This document shows positions 45,459 to 53,952 of a stretch of DNA of 64,000 nt, piece by piece (positions within the stretch are counted from its first letter, which is position 1; every line of letters starts with the position of its first letter). Under the pieces are notes generated by a model. The model was not told where the DNA came from, searched no databases, and saw only the letters and a list, made by a program, of their open reading frames with translations. Where the stretch lies: assembly GCF_030413635.1 (NCBI RefSeq), contig NZ_CP129235.1:3596001-3660000 (forward strand), written 5' to 3'. The stretch is from Planococcus shenhongbingii (lineage in GTDB: Bacteria; Bacillota; Bacilli; Bacillales_A; Planococcaceae). The position numbers and the translations under genes are program-made.

Positions 45459-45777
45459 CTTCAACCTCAATTAAAAAGATACGCTTTTCGAAGCCTCCAC
45501 GCTTTTCCGCTTTTGCTTTGCGGACATTTTCTAGTTCCTCAAAAGAAGAGCCGTGGATTTTCGTTGCTGCATGAATAAGTTCAAGGATGTCTGCTAATTC
45601 CTCGATTGCCTCTTCGTTTGTTTTTGCTTCTTCATACTCCATTAGTTCTTCTCTTAATTTCTTTTTTAATTCAACTATGTACTCCTCATTTAGTAAAATA
45701 CGAGTTGAAAATACTTTTCCTGTCTTTTCAATTACTTCGGGTATTGCATCACGGATTAACTTATTATAGATAGGCAT
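45451..45777 (-). CDS. MazG-like nucleotide pyrophosphohydrolase
   Basis: The product has 108 residues. The all-alpha NTP-pyrophosphatase motif is seen as E43-E44-x-x-E47 and E60-x-x-D63 (EELADILELI). The family, including phosphoribosyl-ATP pyrophosphatases and MazG, cleaves nucleoside triphosphates to monophosphates. It lies between two PLD/helicase genes and overlaps the second by 8 bases. No histidine genes are near, so a role in nucleotide depletion or cleaning is more likely. A longer reading to 45816 exists, but GAGGG lies 8 bases before the ATG at 45777. Confidence 0.87.
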   Translation of the reverse strand: MPIYNKLIRDAIPEVIEKTGKVFSTRILLNEEYIVELKKKLREELMEYEEAKTNEEAIEELADILELIHAATKIHGSSFEELENVRKAKAEKRGGFEKRIFLIEVEDD

Positions 45778-45802
45778 ACAGTTTTCCCTCTCTTTATAAA
45801 TT

Positions 45803-48694
45803 TTAATTTTCTCCACTCATAATATAATGATACAGCTTACTCTCCAAACTCTTCTCCAACACCATATTCATATGAACCACAGGAATCTCTTTCCCATTCT
45901 TATCTTCCATCGTACTTTGCTCAACCATGTTTTTATCAGGAACAACTTCTCCTAAGTAGTAGAAATCGCCACCTTCATCATCGTCTTTTTTCACGAACAG
46001 ATGTAGATCGATTCCTTGTTCTTTTGCATTAATGATTTTTATCACTTCTTCGGATGCTAAAGTACGATTGCTTCTTGTCGACCATTTAAAGACCTCAGGA
46101 TTGATAAAGCCCTCGGTATACGCAACACTGGATTCAACTTCATCGTGTTTATGGTAAGTAACAAAGATTGGACAAGTTCCATGCTTTGTCTTATATCCAT
46201 AGATCGTAGAGCTTTCATCATTTGACCAGTTCAATAGTCGACAAGCGTCTTTTCTTGTGTATTTTTTGTACAAAGTTAGTGGTTTCTCACATAAATATTG
46301 TTCACTAAGAGATGCTGCAGTGTTTACGATATCGATCAGCATCTCTTTAAATATAGGATTAGCAGTTAACCGCTCTGCAATTTCCAAGTTGAAGGACAAA
46401 GAATCCATTGATTCGAATAGAACGAGCGGTTTGTTTCCATACTTCTTCTGAGTAGCTTCAGTGTAAAACGAAAGATCTAAAATGCGTTCTACAGATTTAA
46501 TCGTTTCTTCATTTGTGACGCACCCTTGCTTCTCTAACTCCTGAAGATATTTCTCTCTTGACATACTTCCTTCAATTAAAAGTAACTCCAATAACACCAC
46601 TTCATGCTTCCGTTTACCGTTTAATAGTTCCTGAGAAAGCATCGTAATGACTTGTTCTTCGTAAGTTGATAAGACCGGTTCAATCTCTTTTAACTTCAAT
46701 AGGAATTCATAGTAATTCACATACTTTTGTACAATCACAAGTGGATCAAGAGAGTTATGAATGATAAAGTCTTGCAGCTTTGGAATTTCTCCAATTCTAT
46801 TCTTGAGTTCGATATAAGCATCTCTCAATAATTTCATATCGGTTAAATTACTGCGCTTAATGGCATTAAAGACGCGATTCTTGGCGATTTCTTCAAAGTT
46901 CACGGTAGAAACACCTTTAATATAACTGGTGTCTTTCATGTGCCGTCGGATATTGTCTTTATTTTGAGAGCGATCTCCAGATAAAGCGACTGGAATGAGG
47001 TAGTTGTTTTTATAATTCCCAATGAAATCGATGATCGTTACATATTCTTTCGATCCATGCTTCCGCAAGCCGCGACCCAATTGCTGGATAAAGATGATGC
47101 TCGACTGCGTTTGACGCAGCATGACCACTTGATTGACACTCGGAATATCGATTCCTTCATTAAAAATATCTACTGTTAAAATATAATCGAGTTGTCCTTG
47201 TTCTAAACGCTCTACTTGGCGGACGCGCTCTTCTTGAGAATGATCGCCTGTTAAAGCCACGGTTCGAAGTCCTTTATTATTTAACTCAACCGACAGTTTT
47301 TCTGCTTCGTCTTTTCTGCTGCAGAACATTAATCCTCTTACTTGGTCACCTGAATGGCCGTAATAATGAATTTTTTGGAGAATGTGATTTACTCGTTCTT
47401 CTGTTACGAGTTTTGAAAAAGCAGTTGCTTCATCAATAACCCCTTCATCATACTCAATATCGGTAACTCCAAAATAATGAAATGGGCAAAGCATATCTTC
47501 TTCAAGCGCTTCTTGTAGGCGGATTTCATAAGCGACATTGTAGTCAAATAGCTCGTATATATTAAAATCGTCTGTTCGTTCAGGAGTAGCGGTCATGCCC
47601 ATTAAAAACTTCGGTTTAAAGTAATCCATAACTTTTTGATACGATTTTGCTCCTGCTTTATGTACTTCATCAATTAAAATATAATCAAACGCTTCGGGAT
47701 TCAGTTGTCGAAGTGTGTCTTCTTTTGAAATGGTTTGAATGGTCGCGAATAAATACCGTGCATCGGTTTGTCTCGACGAACCGGATAAAATCCCAAAGTC
47801 TTCTTCTGCACCACCTAGGATTTGAAGAAAGTCCGACTTGGCTTTTTGTAAAATTTGTTCGCGGTGAACGATAAATAACATCCGCTTTGGCGCGAAGCTG
47901 CGGACATCAAAAGCCGATAAATAGGTTTTCCCGGTTCCTGTTGCAGAAATGACCAAACCTTTATCATTACCTGCTTCTCGTACAAGTTGAATTTCTTGCA
48001 GCGCTGCTTGCTGCATTTTATTTGGCGTGATTTTCAAAGCCTCTTCAATGGCGTTTGTTTCGTACACTGCCGGAAAATCGGTAACCAGGCTTGCTTCACG
48101 ATTGTTTGTAGGCGGCACATAAGAAGATTCATAGCGTGCGATCCACTCGTCTGTTAAAGGAATTGAAGTTTCCCAGACTTCTTCAAATTGATCATTGAAA
48201 TGATTGACGATTTCACCATTTTCGAGTGAAGTCAGTTTGACGTTCCATTCGTAATTCACTTTTAACGCGTTAGCAGTTAGATTAGAGCTGCCTACGATTA
48301 ACGAATGATGGGTTTCGTGATTGAAAATATATCCTTTAGAATGAAATCCTTTTTTATTTGCCAAACGAACTTCGACATTGGTGATTTTTAATAGTTCTTT
48401 AAATACTTTCGGTTGGTTAAAGTTTAGAAAAGTAGACGTTAAAATACGTCCTTTAACCCCTTTTCGCTCCAGATCCAAAAAATGCGATTTCAATGTAGCC
48501 AAGCCACTTTCTGTCACGAAAGCGACTGAGAAAAGAAAGGACTGACAATGATCAAGCTCTTCAAGCAAGGCGTTTAAAACATTTTCGTTCGTATTGTTAA
48601 CTAATAATGTTGGCTTAAAGCGTTCTCCACTATGTTGAGTTTGATCGATAAAACCTTTGTATAAGGAATCTTGTAAATTCTGAAGTAAATTCAT
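45803..48694 (-). CDS. PLD-nuclease/SF2 helicase/DUF3427-type protein
   Basis: The product has 963 residues. Residues 1-190 form a PLD-like nuclease (H118-x-K120, GSSNLTANAL at 135-144). The helicase core has ATGTGKT (251-257), DEVHKAGA (342-349), TATPERTD (368-375) and a late QQLGRGLR. The C-terminus (about 810-963) fits the uncharacterised DUF3427 domain (RKDACRLLNWSNDE, then YGYKTK). Such proteins are often found in defence islands, frequently beside a NUDIX gene as here. GGTGG lies 6 bases before the ATG. One HxK motif means that nuclease activity may need a dimer. Confidence 0.88.
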   Translation of the reverse strand: MNLLQNLQDSLYKGFIDQTQHSGERFKPTLLVNNTNENVLNALLEELDHCQSFLFSVAFVTESGLATLKSHFLDLERKGVKGRILTSTFLNFNQPKVFKELLKITNVEVRLANKKGFHSKGYIFNHETHHSLIVGSSNLTANALKVNYEWNVKLTSLENGEIVNHFNDQFEEVWETSIPLTDEWIARYESSYVPPTNNREASLVTDFPAVYETNAIEEALKITPNKMQQAALQEIQLVREAGNDKGLVISATGTGKTYLSAFDVRSFAPKRMLFIVHREQILQKAKSDFLQILGGAEEDFGILSGSSRQTDARYLFATIQTISKEDTLRQLNPEAFDYILIDEVHKAGAKSYQKVMDYFKPKFLMGMTATPERTDDFNIYELFDYNVAYEIRLQEALEEDMLCPFHYFGVTDIEYDEGVIDEATAFSKLVTEERVNHILQKIHYYGHSGDQVRGLMFCSRKDEAEKLSVELNNKGLRTVALTGDHSQEERVRQVERLEQGQLDYILTVDIFNEGIDIPSVNQVVMLRQTQSSIIFIQQLGRGLRKHGSKEYVTIIDFIGNYKNNYLIPVALSGDRSQNKDNIRRHMKDTSYIKGVSTVNFEEIAKNRVFNAIKRSNLTDMKLLRDAYIELKNRIGEIPKLQDFIIHNSLDPLVIVQKYVNYYEFLLKLKEIEPVLSTYEEQVITMLSQELLNGKRKHEVVLLELLLIEGSMSREKYLQELEKQGCVTNEETIKSVERILDLSFYTEATQKKYGNKPLVLFESMDSLSFNLEIAERLTANPIFKEMLIDIVNTAASLSEQYLCEKPLTLYKKYTRKDACRLLNWSNDESSTIYGYKTKHGTCPIFVTYHKHDEVESSVAYTEGFINPEVFKWSTRSNRTLASEEVIKIINAKEQGIDLHLFVKKDDDEGGDFYYLGEVVPDKNMVEQSTMEDKNGKEIPVVHMNMVLEKSLESKLYHYIMSGEN

Positions 48695-48718
48695 TGTCGA
48701 CCACCATTCGTTTTCTTC

Positions 48719-49123
48719 TTAGTTCTGTTTAACAAAGGTTTGTGCTATTTTTTCAATCGCTGGAATATCAGCAGGTGCCCATTCAAGTTGTTCTAATTCG
48801 TCCGGCCCTAGCCATTTGATCGCGGTATGTTCTGTTAAAACCGGCTTTCCTTGTAATAACTTGCAGTAAAATGTGGTTAAATGCACGATGCCAAAATCGT
48901 ATTCATATACGGTATGTTCTACTTGTTCTCCGATTTCAATTTCACAATGCATTTCTTCTTGAATTTCACGCTGCAAAGCTTGTTGCGGCGATTCATCTTG
49001 TTCGATTTTGCCTCCAGGAAATTCCCATAGTCCTGGTAATGCTTTTTCTGTTCCTCGCTGTGCGCATAGAATTTTATCGCCGTCCGTGATAACTGCTCCT
49101 ACTACGTGAATGTTTTTTTTCAT
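48719..49123 (-). CDS. NUDIX hydrolase, MutT-like (8-oxo-dGTP diphosphatase type)
   Basis: The product has 134 residues. The NUDIX box runs GGKIEQDESPQQALQREIQE and then EM, matching Gx5Ex7REUxEEx. The start VVGAVITDGDKILCAQR and WEFPGG fit the MutT group that removes oxidised or modified nucleoside triphosphates. It is the first gene of the four-gene helicase unit, 24 bases before the large helicase. GAGGG lies 7 bases before the ATG. Confidence 0.92.
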   Translation of the reverse strand: MKKNIHVVGAVITDGDKILCAQRGTEKALPGLWEFPGGKIEQDESPQQALQREIQEEMHCEIEIGEQVEHTVYEYDFGIVHLTTFYCKLLQGKPVLTEHTAIKWLGPDELEQLEWAPADIPAIEKIAQTFVKQN

Positions 49124-49173
49124 TAAGAATCCCTCTCTTTTCTAATAACTCATCTTTTAATTCATTTCACATC

Positions 49174-49216
49174 ATTATATTCCTTTAGTTACATATTTTT
49201 GAAATTGCATTATAAT
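49174..49216. promoter_or_regulatory. Overlapping divergent promoters of the defence unit and the 145-residue gene
   Basis: Rightward: GTTACA (49188-49193), 17 bases, TATAAT (49211-49216), about 85 bases before the gene at 49302. Leftward: TATAAT on the minus strand (about 49175-49180) with a weaker TTCAAA-like -35 at 18 bases. The two promoters overlap, so the divergent genes could influence each other. Confidence 0.45.
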
Positions 49217-49301
49217 TAGATCTAAACTAATATCTTCCATCAAATTATAATCTACGCGTTTTACTAAGGGATATCTACCCTTATGGAAAGGAGCAGCTAA
49301 A

Positions 49302-49739
49302 ATGACTGATAAGCAAAGTTCTATGAGTGTTAATAAGCATGTGCTAACTCACGATCTAAACTTGAGGCAGTTTTCTAATACAGCGGTCTTTCTGAGAGAT
49401 CGACTATTCGTCCTTTCGCCTTCTGCTCAAAACCAACATAATTGGTTTGATTTGAGTAAAGTGAATATTGACCGTTATAAAGAAAAACCCTACAAAGGAT
49501 TTTTGGTTGTTCGTTTCTTTGATAAGTTCTTAGTGGCTGACCTAGACCGTTTCATTCGTGAAATGATGCCAGCAGACCTATATGTTCTCCCGAGTTCCGG
49601 TCGTGCGCATTGGAAGTTCAATATAAAATTTTCAAATTCAACTCATTACATAATCAATCAGCAAAATCCCAACAAAAGGTATCCCATACGTGAGTTTTCC
49701 GTACATCAATTACAGAATTTGCTTAACAAAAAAGCCTAA
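49302..49739 (+). CDS. Small protein of unknown function divergent from the defence unit
   Basis: The product has 145 residues and no recognisable family, signal peptide or membrane helix. It is rich in aromatic and basic residues (WFDLSKVNIDRYKEKPYKGF, later RAHWKFNIKFSNSTHYII), which would fit a nucleic-acid-binding or restriction-related protein but is not proof. AAAGGAG lies 8 bases before the ATG, a promoter candidate lies upstream and a hairpin follows, so it is probably a real gene. Its position suggests a regulator or accessory factor of the helicase unit. Confidence 0.72.
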   Translation: MTDKQSSMSVNKHVLTHDLNLRQFSNTAVFLRDRLFVLSPSAQNQHNWFDLSKVNIDRYKEKPYKGFLVVRFFDKFLVADLDRFIREMMPADLYVLPSSGRAHWKFNIKFSNSTHYIINQQNPNKRYPIREFSVHQLQNLLNKKA

Positions 49740-49768
49740 ATTTATTGTCCTTCTATGAATATACGCTA

Positions 49769-49800
49769 AAGAGCGCATTGAAATTTCCTGATGCGCTCTT
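49769..49800 (+). terminator. Hairpin after the 145-residue gene
   Basis: AAGAGCGCAT (49769-49778) pairs with ATGCGCTCTT (49791-49800) around a 12-base loop. The T run is short. Confidence 0.65.
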
Positions 49801-49913
49801 CCATATATATTTAACAAATAATCTATTAGCAAATAAATTACATTTTCAAGAATCAGCATCATCGTTTGCTAGGTTTTGAAATCTATTGAGAGCCTTCATT
49901 CGATAAATTTCTA

Positions 49914-50474
49914 TCATAAGTACTTCCGGTAGTTCCCTCTCAAAAACACTTCTTCGATCTGGCTCGTAAAGACCTTCGTATTCAAAATCTTTTTGCCAAT
50001 CAGCCGGTTGACGATCATTTCAGCTTCCCTGAAATCCAAATCCAGATCTTCTGCAATTTTCTTTACTTCCACAATGGTCAATTCTTCCAGATTTCCGCCG
50101 GCTGCCTTTGCCTTTTTGCTTTCTTCAAATACATAAGTCAGAACACGGGCTTCTTCTTCATTGAGCTTGCCCGTGGAAACGAAATTCTCGATAAAACTTT
50201 TTTGGTTGATGATGTCTTTTAGAACTTTCGCTGCTTTGAACTGAGGCGCTTTTGAAGCGGCAATGGTGATTTCTTCCCCGGTTTGCGGATTTCGGCCTTT
50301 GCGCTCTTTCTTTTCGGCAACTCCAAAGGCACCGAAGTCGTTGATTTTGACTTCCTCGCCTTTTGTTAAAGCTGAAGTGATGCTGCTGGTGATTTCATTG
50401 ACCACTTTTGCTGCCTGGTCTTTCGTGATACCGCTTTTCTGTGAAACGGCTTGGACCAATTCTTTTTTGTTCAT
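49914..50474 (-). CDS. HU-family DNA-binding protein with a long C-terminal extension
   Basis: The product has 186 residues, about twice the usual HU length. Residues 1-90 are a complete HU domain (MNKKELVQAVSQKSGITKDQ, GEEVKINDFGAFGV, RKGRNPQTGEEI, VLKDIIN). The remaining ~96 residues are mostly helical and charged (EEARVLTYVFEESKKAKAAG, VKKIAEDLDLDFREAEMIVN) and look like a winged-helix or similar domain, but I cannot name it. HU bends and compacts DNA; the extension may add binding specificity. It is divergent from a LysR gene. Confidence 0.85.
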   Translation of the reverse strand: MNKKELVQAVSQKSGITKDQAAKVVNEITSSITSALTKGEEVKINDFGAFGVAEKKERKGRNPQTGEEITIAASKAPQFKAAKVLKDIINQKSFIENFVSTGKLNEEEARVLTYVFEESKKAKAAGGNLEELTIVEVKKIAEDLDLDFREAEMIVNRLIGKKILNTKVFTSQIEEVFLRGNYRKYL

Positions 50475-50606
50475 CGTTTTTCCCCCTGTTTGTAAAGGTG
50501 CATGCTGCCTTTTTCTACTATCCTTTATTATACAATTTTAAAAGTGAGAATTGTGGAAATAAGGGCTTTCCGAATGTAGTATAATTCGGTTAAGGAGTTG
50601 CTTGCT

Positions 50607-51503
50607 ATGGATGAAAAAGACTGGCTGATCATTACGACCATCTATGAGGAAAAGAACATTACAAAAGCGGCGAATAAACTCTTCACTTCCCAGCCGGCGA
50701 TTACGTACCGGTTGAACCAGCTGGAGGAGGAAGTCGGCGTTCGCCTCATCTGGCGCCATAAAAAAGGCATCAAATTCACGCCTCAAGGGGAATACGTCGT
50801 GCAGTACGCCAAGGAAATGCTGATGAAACTCCAGCAGACGAAAGATTACCTGCTCAACACGAACGAAGAATTTGCCGGCATGATCCGCTTGGGCGTATCC
50901 AGCAATTATGCCCGCTTCATCCTGCCCGATGTCTTGAAGGAGTTTTCCGAGAAATACAGCAACGTCCAGTTCAAGGTGTTTACCGGCTGGAGCTATGAAG
51001 TGCTGAAGGAAATGGAACAGGACAATATTGTCCTTGGGATTGTGCGCGGTGATATCTACTGGCAAAGCAATAAAGTGCTGTTGAACCGGGAGAATCTGTG
51101 CATCATCTCCAAGAATCCCATCGATTTTCCGAGCCTTCCGAAAGAGCCGCGCATCGTGTTCAATACCGATCCCAAGCTCCAACAGATGATGGACAGCTGG
51201 TGGTACAGCAACTACTCGCAGCCGCCGTCCATCAATATGGAGATTGATAATATCGAGACGTGCACGAAGCTCGTCTCTAGAGGATTGGGCTACGCCATTG
51301 TGCCCGAGCTCGCCGTAACGGATATGGACGACCTCCACAAGGTAACATTGCTGGATCAAAACGGGCAGCCCTTCGACCGTCCCACTTGGCTGATCTACAA
51401 AGAAACGGATGTCCTGTATCCCGCAGTCCAGAACTTCATCGACTTTCTGATCGCCTCTTCCTCCGCTGCTGAACCGGACTCAGCGGATAACCCGTCGTTG
51501 TAA
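50607..51503 (+). CDS. LysR-family transcriptional regulator
   Basis: The product has 298 residues. The HTH (MDEKDWLIITTIYEEKNITK and AANKLFTSQPAITYRLNQLE) is at the N-terminus and a periplasmic-binding-like effector domain follows. It is clearly paralogous to the LysR at 55446-56309 along its whole length (shared MDEKDW start, IRLGVSSN, PNVQF-like and TGWS segments). It converges on tcuA. I chose the ATG at 50607 because AAGGAG lies 9 bases upstream; a TTG at 50598 touches that site. Confidence 0.92.
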   Translation: MDEKDWLIITTIYEEKNITKAANKLFTSQPAITYRLNQLEEEVGVRLIWRHKKGIKFTPQGEYVVQYAKEMLMKLQQTKDYLLNTNEEFAGMIRLGVSSNYARFILPDVLKEFSEKYSNVQFKVFTGWSYEVLKEMEQDNIVLGIVRGDIYWQSNKVLLNRENLCIISKNPIDFPSLPKEPRIVFNTDPKLQQMMDSWWYSNYSQPPSINMEIDNIETCTKLVSRGLGYAIVPELAVTDMDDLHKVTLLDQNGQPFDRPTWLIYKETDVLYPAVQNFIDFLIASSSAAEPDSADNPSL

Positions 51504-51516
51504 ACGGATTTCTCAG

Positions 51517-51565
51517 AAAAGGCAAAACCCCCTGGCTGATTTACAGCCAAGGGGTTTCGCCTTTT
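51517..51565. terminator. Bidirectional terminator between LysR and tcuA
   Basis: Bases 51517-51538 pair with 51544-51565 over 22 positions with two mismatches. The arms begin with AAAA and end with TTTT. It serves both convergent genes. Confidence 0.85.
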
Positions 51566-51567
51566 CT

Positions 51568-53064
51568 TTATGCGTTTACTTTCGCTTGCTTCGAACGCGT
51601 TGCAGCTGCCTTGCCGGCAATTTTCCCGAAAACGGCACCGGACATCAAGCCCGATCCGCCGGGATAGTTGTCGTAAAAAATGCCGCCGATCATTTCGCCT
51701 GCTGCAAACAATCCGTCGATCGCCTGTCCGCCTTCATCCAACACTTCGCCGTCCGGATTCACACGCAGTCCGCCGAACGAGAACGTGACGCCGCATGTAA
51801 CCGGGTACGCATAGAACGGGCCTTGCTCGATTTTTAACGCCCAATTCGATTTCGGTGGCGTGATGCCTTGTGTGCCTTTACCGTCTTTCTCGTTCGGGCT
51901 GTACTCGCCTTCCTGGACAGCCGCGTTGTATTCCTGGATTGTCTTCAAAAACTGCTCTTGGTCAACCGGCAATTGCGCAATCAGTTCTTCCAGCGTGTCT
52001 GCTTTGTATTCCGTCGTCTCTTCCAGATTATATTCTTTCCGCAACATCGGTCTAACCTGTGCGTCGTAGATCTGGACCGCCATCTGGTCCGGCTGCTTCA
52101 GGATTTCGCGGCCGTATTTGGCGTACGTGTAGTTTCTCAGGTCCGCGCCTTCATCGACAAAGCGCTTGCCGTCCTTATTCAGCATGATTCCGAGTGGATA
52201 CGAGTGCTTTTTGAAGATGTCCCCCGGTTTGGTGAAGTCGCCGACTTTCGGCGCGTTGTAATCGGTGCCGATTGAGTGGCAGCCTGACCACTGGCCGAAC
52301 GTTGCTGCGCCGGCTTCCACTGCCATGGAAAGCCCGTCGCCCGTATTGAATTCCGTCCCTCTGACAATGGCCGCTTCCCATTCTTCGCCTAAATGCTCCA
52401 TCCGCATTTTTTTGTTCGCTTCAAAGCCGCCGCAAGCGAGCACCACAGCTTTCGTGTGTACAGTCAGCTCCTGTCCTTGCCGGCTGACGGTGATTCCGGT
52501 GATTTGGTCCGCTTCTTTTTTCAAGCCGGTTGCCGCCGACTCATACCAGACGTCGATGCCGAGTTTATTGACGCGTTCGTTCAATTGCTTGATCAGACCA
52601 ACGCCTTTATCCGCCGTCTTGACCGGCAGCCCTCCCCAGAAATGCCGCTTGCCGTCCTTCTCGAATGACTGGTTGTCATAAATCAGTTCAAACGTGATGT
52701 CGTTGTCTTTCATCCAGGAAATCGTTTCAAACGATTTCGACACGAGTTGGCGCGCCAAGCCTGGTTCGCTCCGGTTGCCCGTCACACACATGAGGTCGTT
52801 GTAATAGTCTTCTTCGCTGTAGTTCGGCATCTCGATCTTTTCCGCTTCCTCTTCCGAGATATTGACTATTTCCTTGATGGAATTTAGCCCATTATACGCG
52901 AAACGGATTGCACCGTCTGTGAAGAAAGAATTGCCTCCTCTTTTTTCTTTCGGCCCTTTTTCCAGCACCAGCACATTTGCCCCGGATTCGTGGGCAGAAA
53001 TCGCTGCACAAAGAGCCGCATTCCCCGCTCCTACCACTACTACATCATATGTTTTCTCTGGCAT
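51568..53064 (-). CDS. tcuA: FAD-dependent tricarballylate dehydrogenase-like flavoprotein
   Basis: The product has 498 residues. The FAD-binding start VVVGAGNAALCAAISA, the GGNSFFTDGAIRFAYNGL segment and the C-terminal GGLRVNPDGEVLD...GLFAAGEM...GGSGLMSG pattern fit the fumarate-reductase-like family, closest in layout to TcuA. TcuA oxidises tricarballylate to cis-aconitate. The nearby CitMHS carrier and prpF fit tricarboxylate use. No TcuB electron-transfer partner gene is in the window. A soluble fumarate-reductase-type role remains possible. Confidence 0.82.
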   Translation of the reverse strand: MPEKTYDVVVVGAGNAALCAAISAHESGANVLVLEKGPKEKRGGNSFFTDGAIRFAYNGLNSIKEIVNISEEEAEKIEMPNYSEEDYYNDLMCVTGNRSEPGLARQLVSKSFETISWMKDNDITFELIYDNQSFEKDGKRHFWGGLPVKTADKGVGLIKQLNERVNKLGIDVWYESAATGLKKEADQITGITVSRQGQELTVHTKAVVLACGGFEANKKMRMEHLGEEWEAAIVRGTEFNTGDGLSMAVEAGAATFGQWSGCHSIGTDYNAPKVGDFTKPGDIFKKHSYPLGIMLNKDGKRFVDEGADLRNYTYAKYGREILKQPDQMAVQIYDAQVRPMLRKEYNLEETTEYKADTLEELIAQLPVDQEQFLKTIQEYNAAVQEGEYSPNEKDGKGTQGITPPKSNWALKIEQGPFYAYPVTCGVTFSFGGLRVNPDGEVLDEGGQAIDGLFAAGEMIGGIFYDNYPGGSGLMSGAVFGKIAGKAAATRSKQAKVNA

Positions 53065-53316
53065 CGTGATTCCTCCTTAAAATTCTTCTTGCTTTTATGA
53101 TAGAGGGAAGTTGTCAGAAAATAAAATCGAAAAAATCTATAGTTAATCATAAAAGAATTTTATCTAAAACATAATTTAAAATAGCATTTTCTTATCATCT
53201 TTTTTTACTCTGCTGGCTTCTGACCATAAAAGCTATTTTCTATCAATAGAGGCGGTTCTAACGCTATAATGAAGACATAGTTTAATGGCAAATACACTCG
53301 AAGGTGGTATGAGTTC

Positions 53317-53904
53317 ATGCATACTTTTCGGAAATATAAAAATTCACATTTACAAGTACCGGTCAAGGCATCCTTACATTTCAATGAACAGACCGGGAAC
53401 GAAGTAATGGCGTTGCTGATTGCGAAGTTGAAGAACATCTTTTTGGAAGCGAAGCAGCAGCAGCGCGAAGTCGTTTTCTTGTGCATCGGCTCGGACCGCT
53501 ATATCGGGGATTCGCTTGGCCCGCTGATCGGCAGCATGATGGTGGAGAACGGCATTTCTCATCCTGTATATGGCACTTTGGAAGAACCGGTTCATGCCTT
53601 TAATTTGAAAATCGCTTTAAAAGACATCTATAGGAAAAGCGGCAATCCGTTGCTGATCAGCATTGACGCTAGCCTTGGCACAAAAGAACAAGTCGGGGAT
53701 GTGCTGTTCAACGAAGGGCCTCTGGTTCCCGGAAAAGCCCTTGAAAAAATGCTTCCGGAAGTAGGCGACTATCACTTCCAAGGCATTGTCAATTACCTCG
53801 ATCCGCTTCCCAGCTCCCAGTTTCTGAACGATACACGCCTCCATACGGTCATGAAACTGGCTAAGCTGATTACGCAAATCATTCTGGACAGCGATAAAGA
53901 ATAA
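53317..53904 (+). CDS. yyaC: Spore protease YyaC-family protein
   Basis: The product has 195 residues. The FLCIGSDRYIGDSLGPLIG start and SIDASLG segment mark the YyaC (DUF1256) family, whose fold is like that of the hydrogenase-maturation protease HybD. In Bacillus it is made during sporulation. It stands alone between tcuA and the CitMHS carrier. GAAGGTGG lies 9 bases before the ATG and a terminator follows. It implies sporulation ability, or ancestry, of the host. Confidence 0.92.
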   Translation: MHTFRKYKNSHLQVPVKASLHFNEQTGNEVMALLIAKLKNIFLEAKQQQREVVFLCIGSDRYIGDSLGPLIGSMMVENGISHPVYGTLEEPVHAFNLKIALKDIYRKSGNPLLISIDASLGTKEQVGDVLFNEGPLVPGKALEKMLPEVGDYHFQGIVNYLDPLPSSQFLNDTRLHTVMKLAKLITQIILDSDKE

Positions 53905-53913
53905 TAAAAAGCA

Positions 53914-53947
53914 AAAGGGATTCCGCTATGAATGGCGGAATCCCTTT
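53914..53947. terminator. Bidirectional terminator between yyaC and the CitMHS gene
   Basis: AAAGGGATTCCGC (53914-53926) pairs perfectly with GCGGAATCCCTTT (53935-53947). It lies between the convergent gene ends. Confidence 0.85.
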
Positions 53948-53952
53948 ATGGT

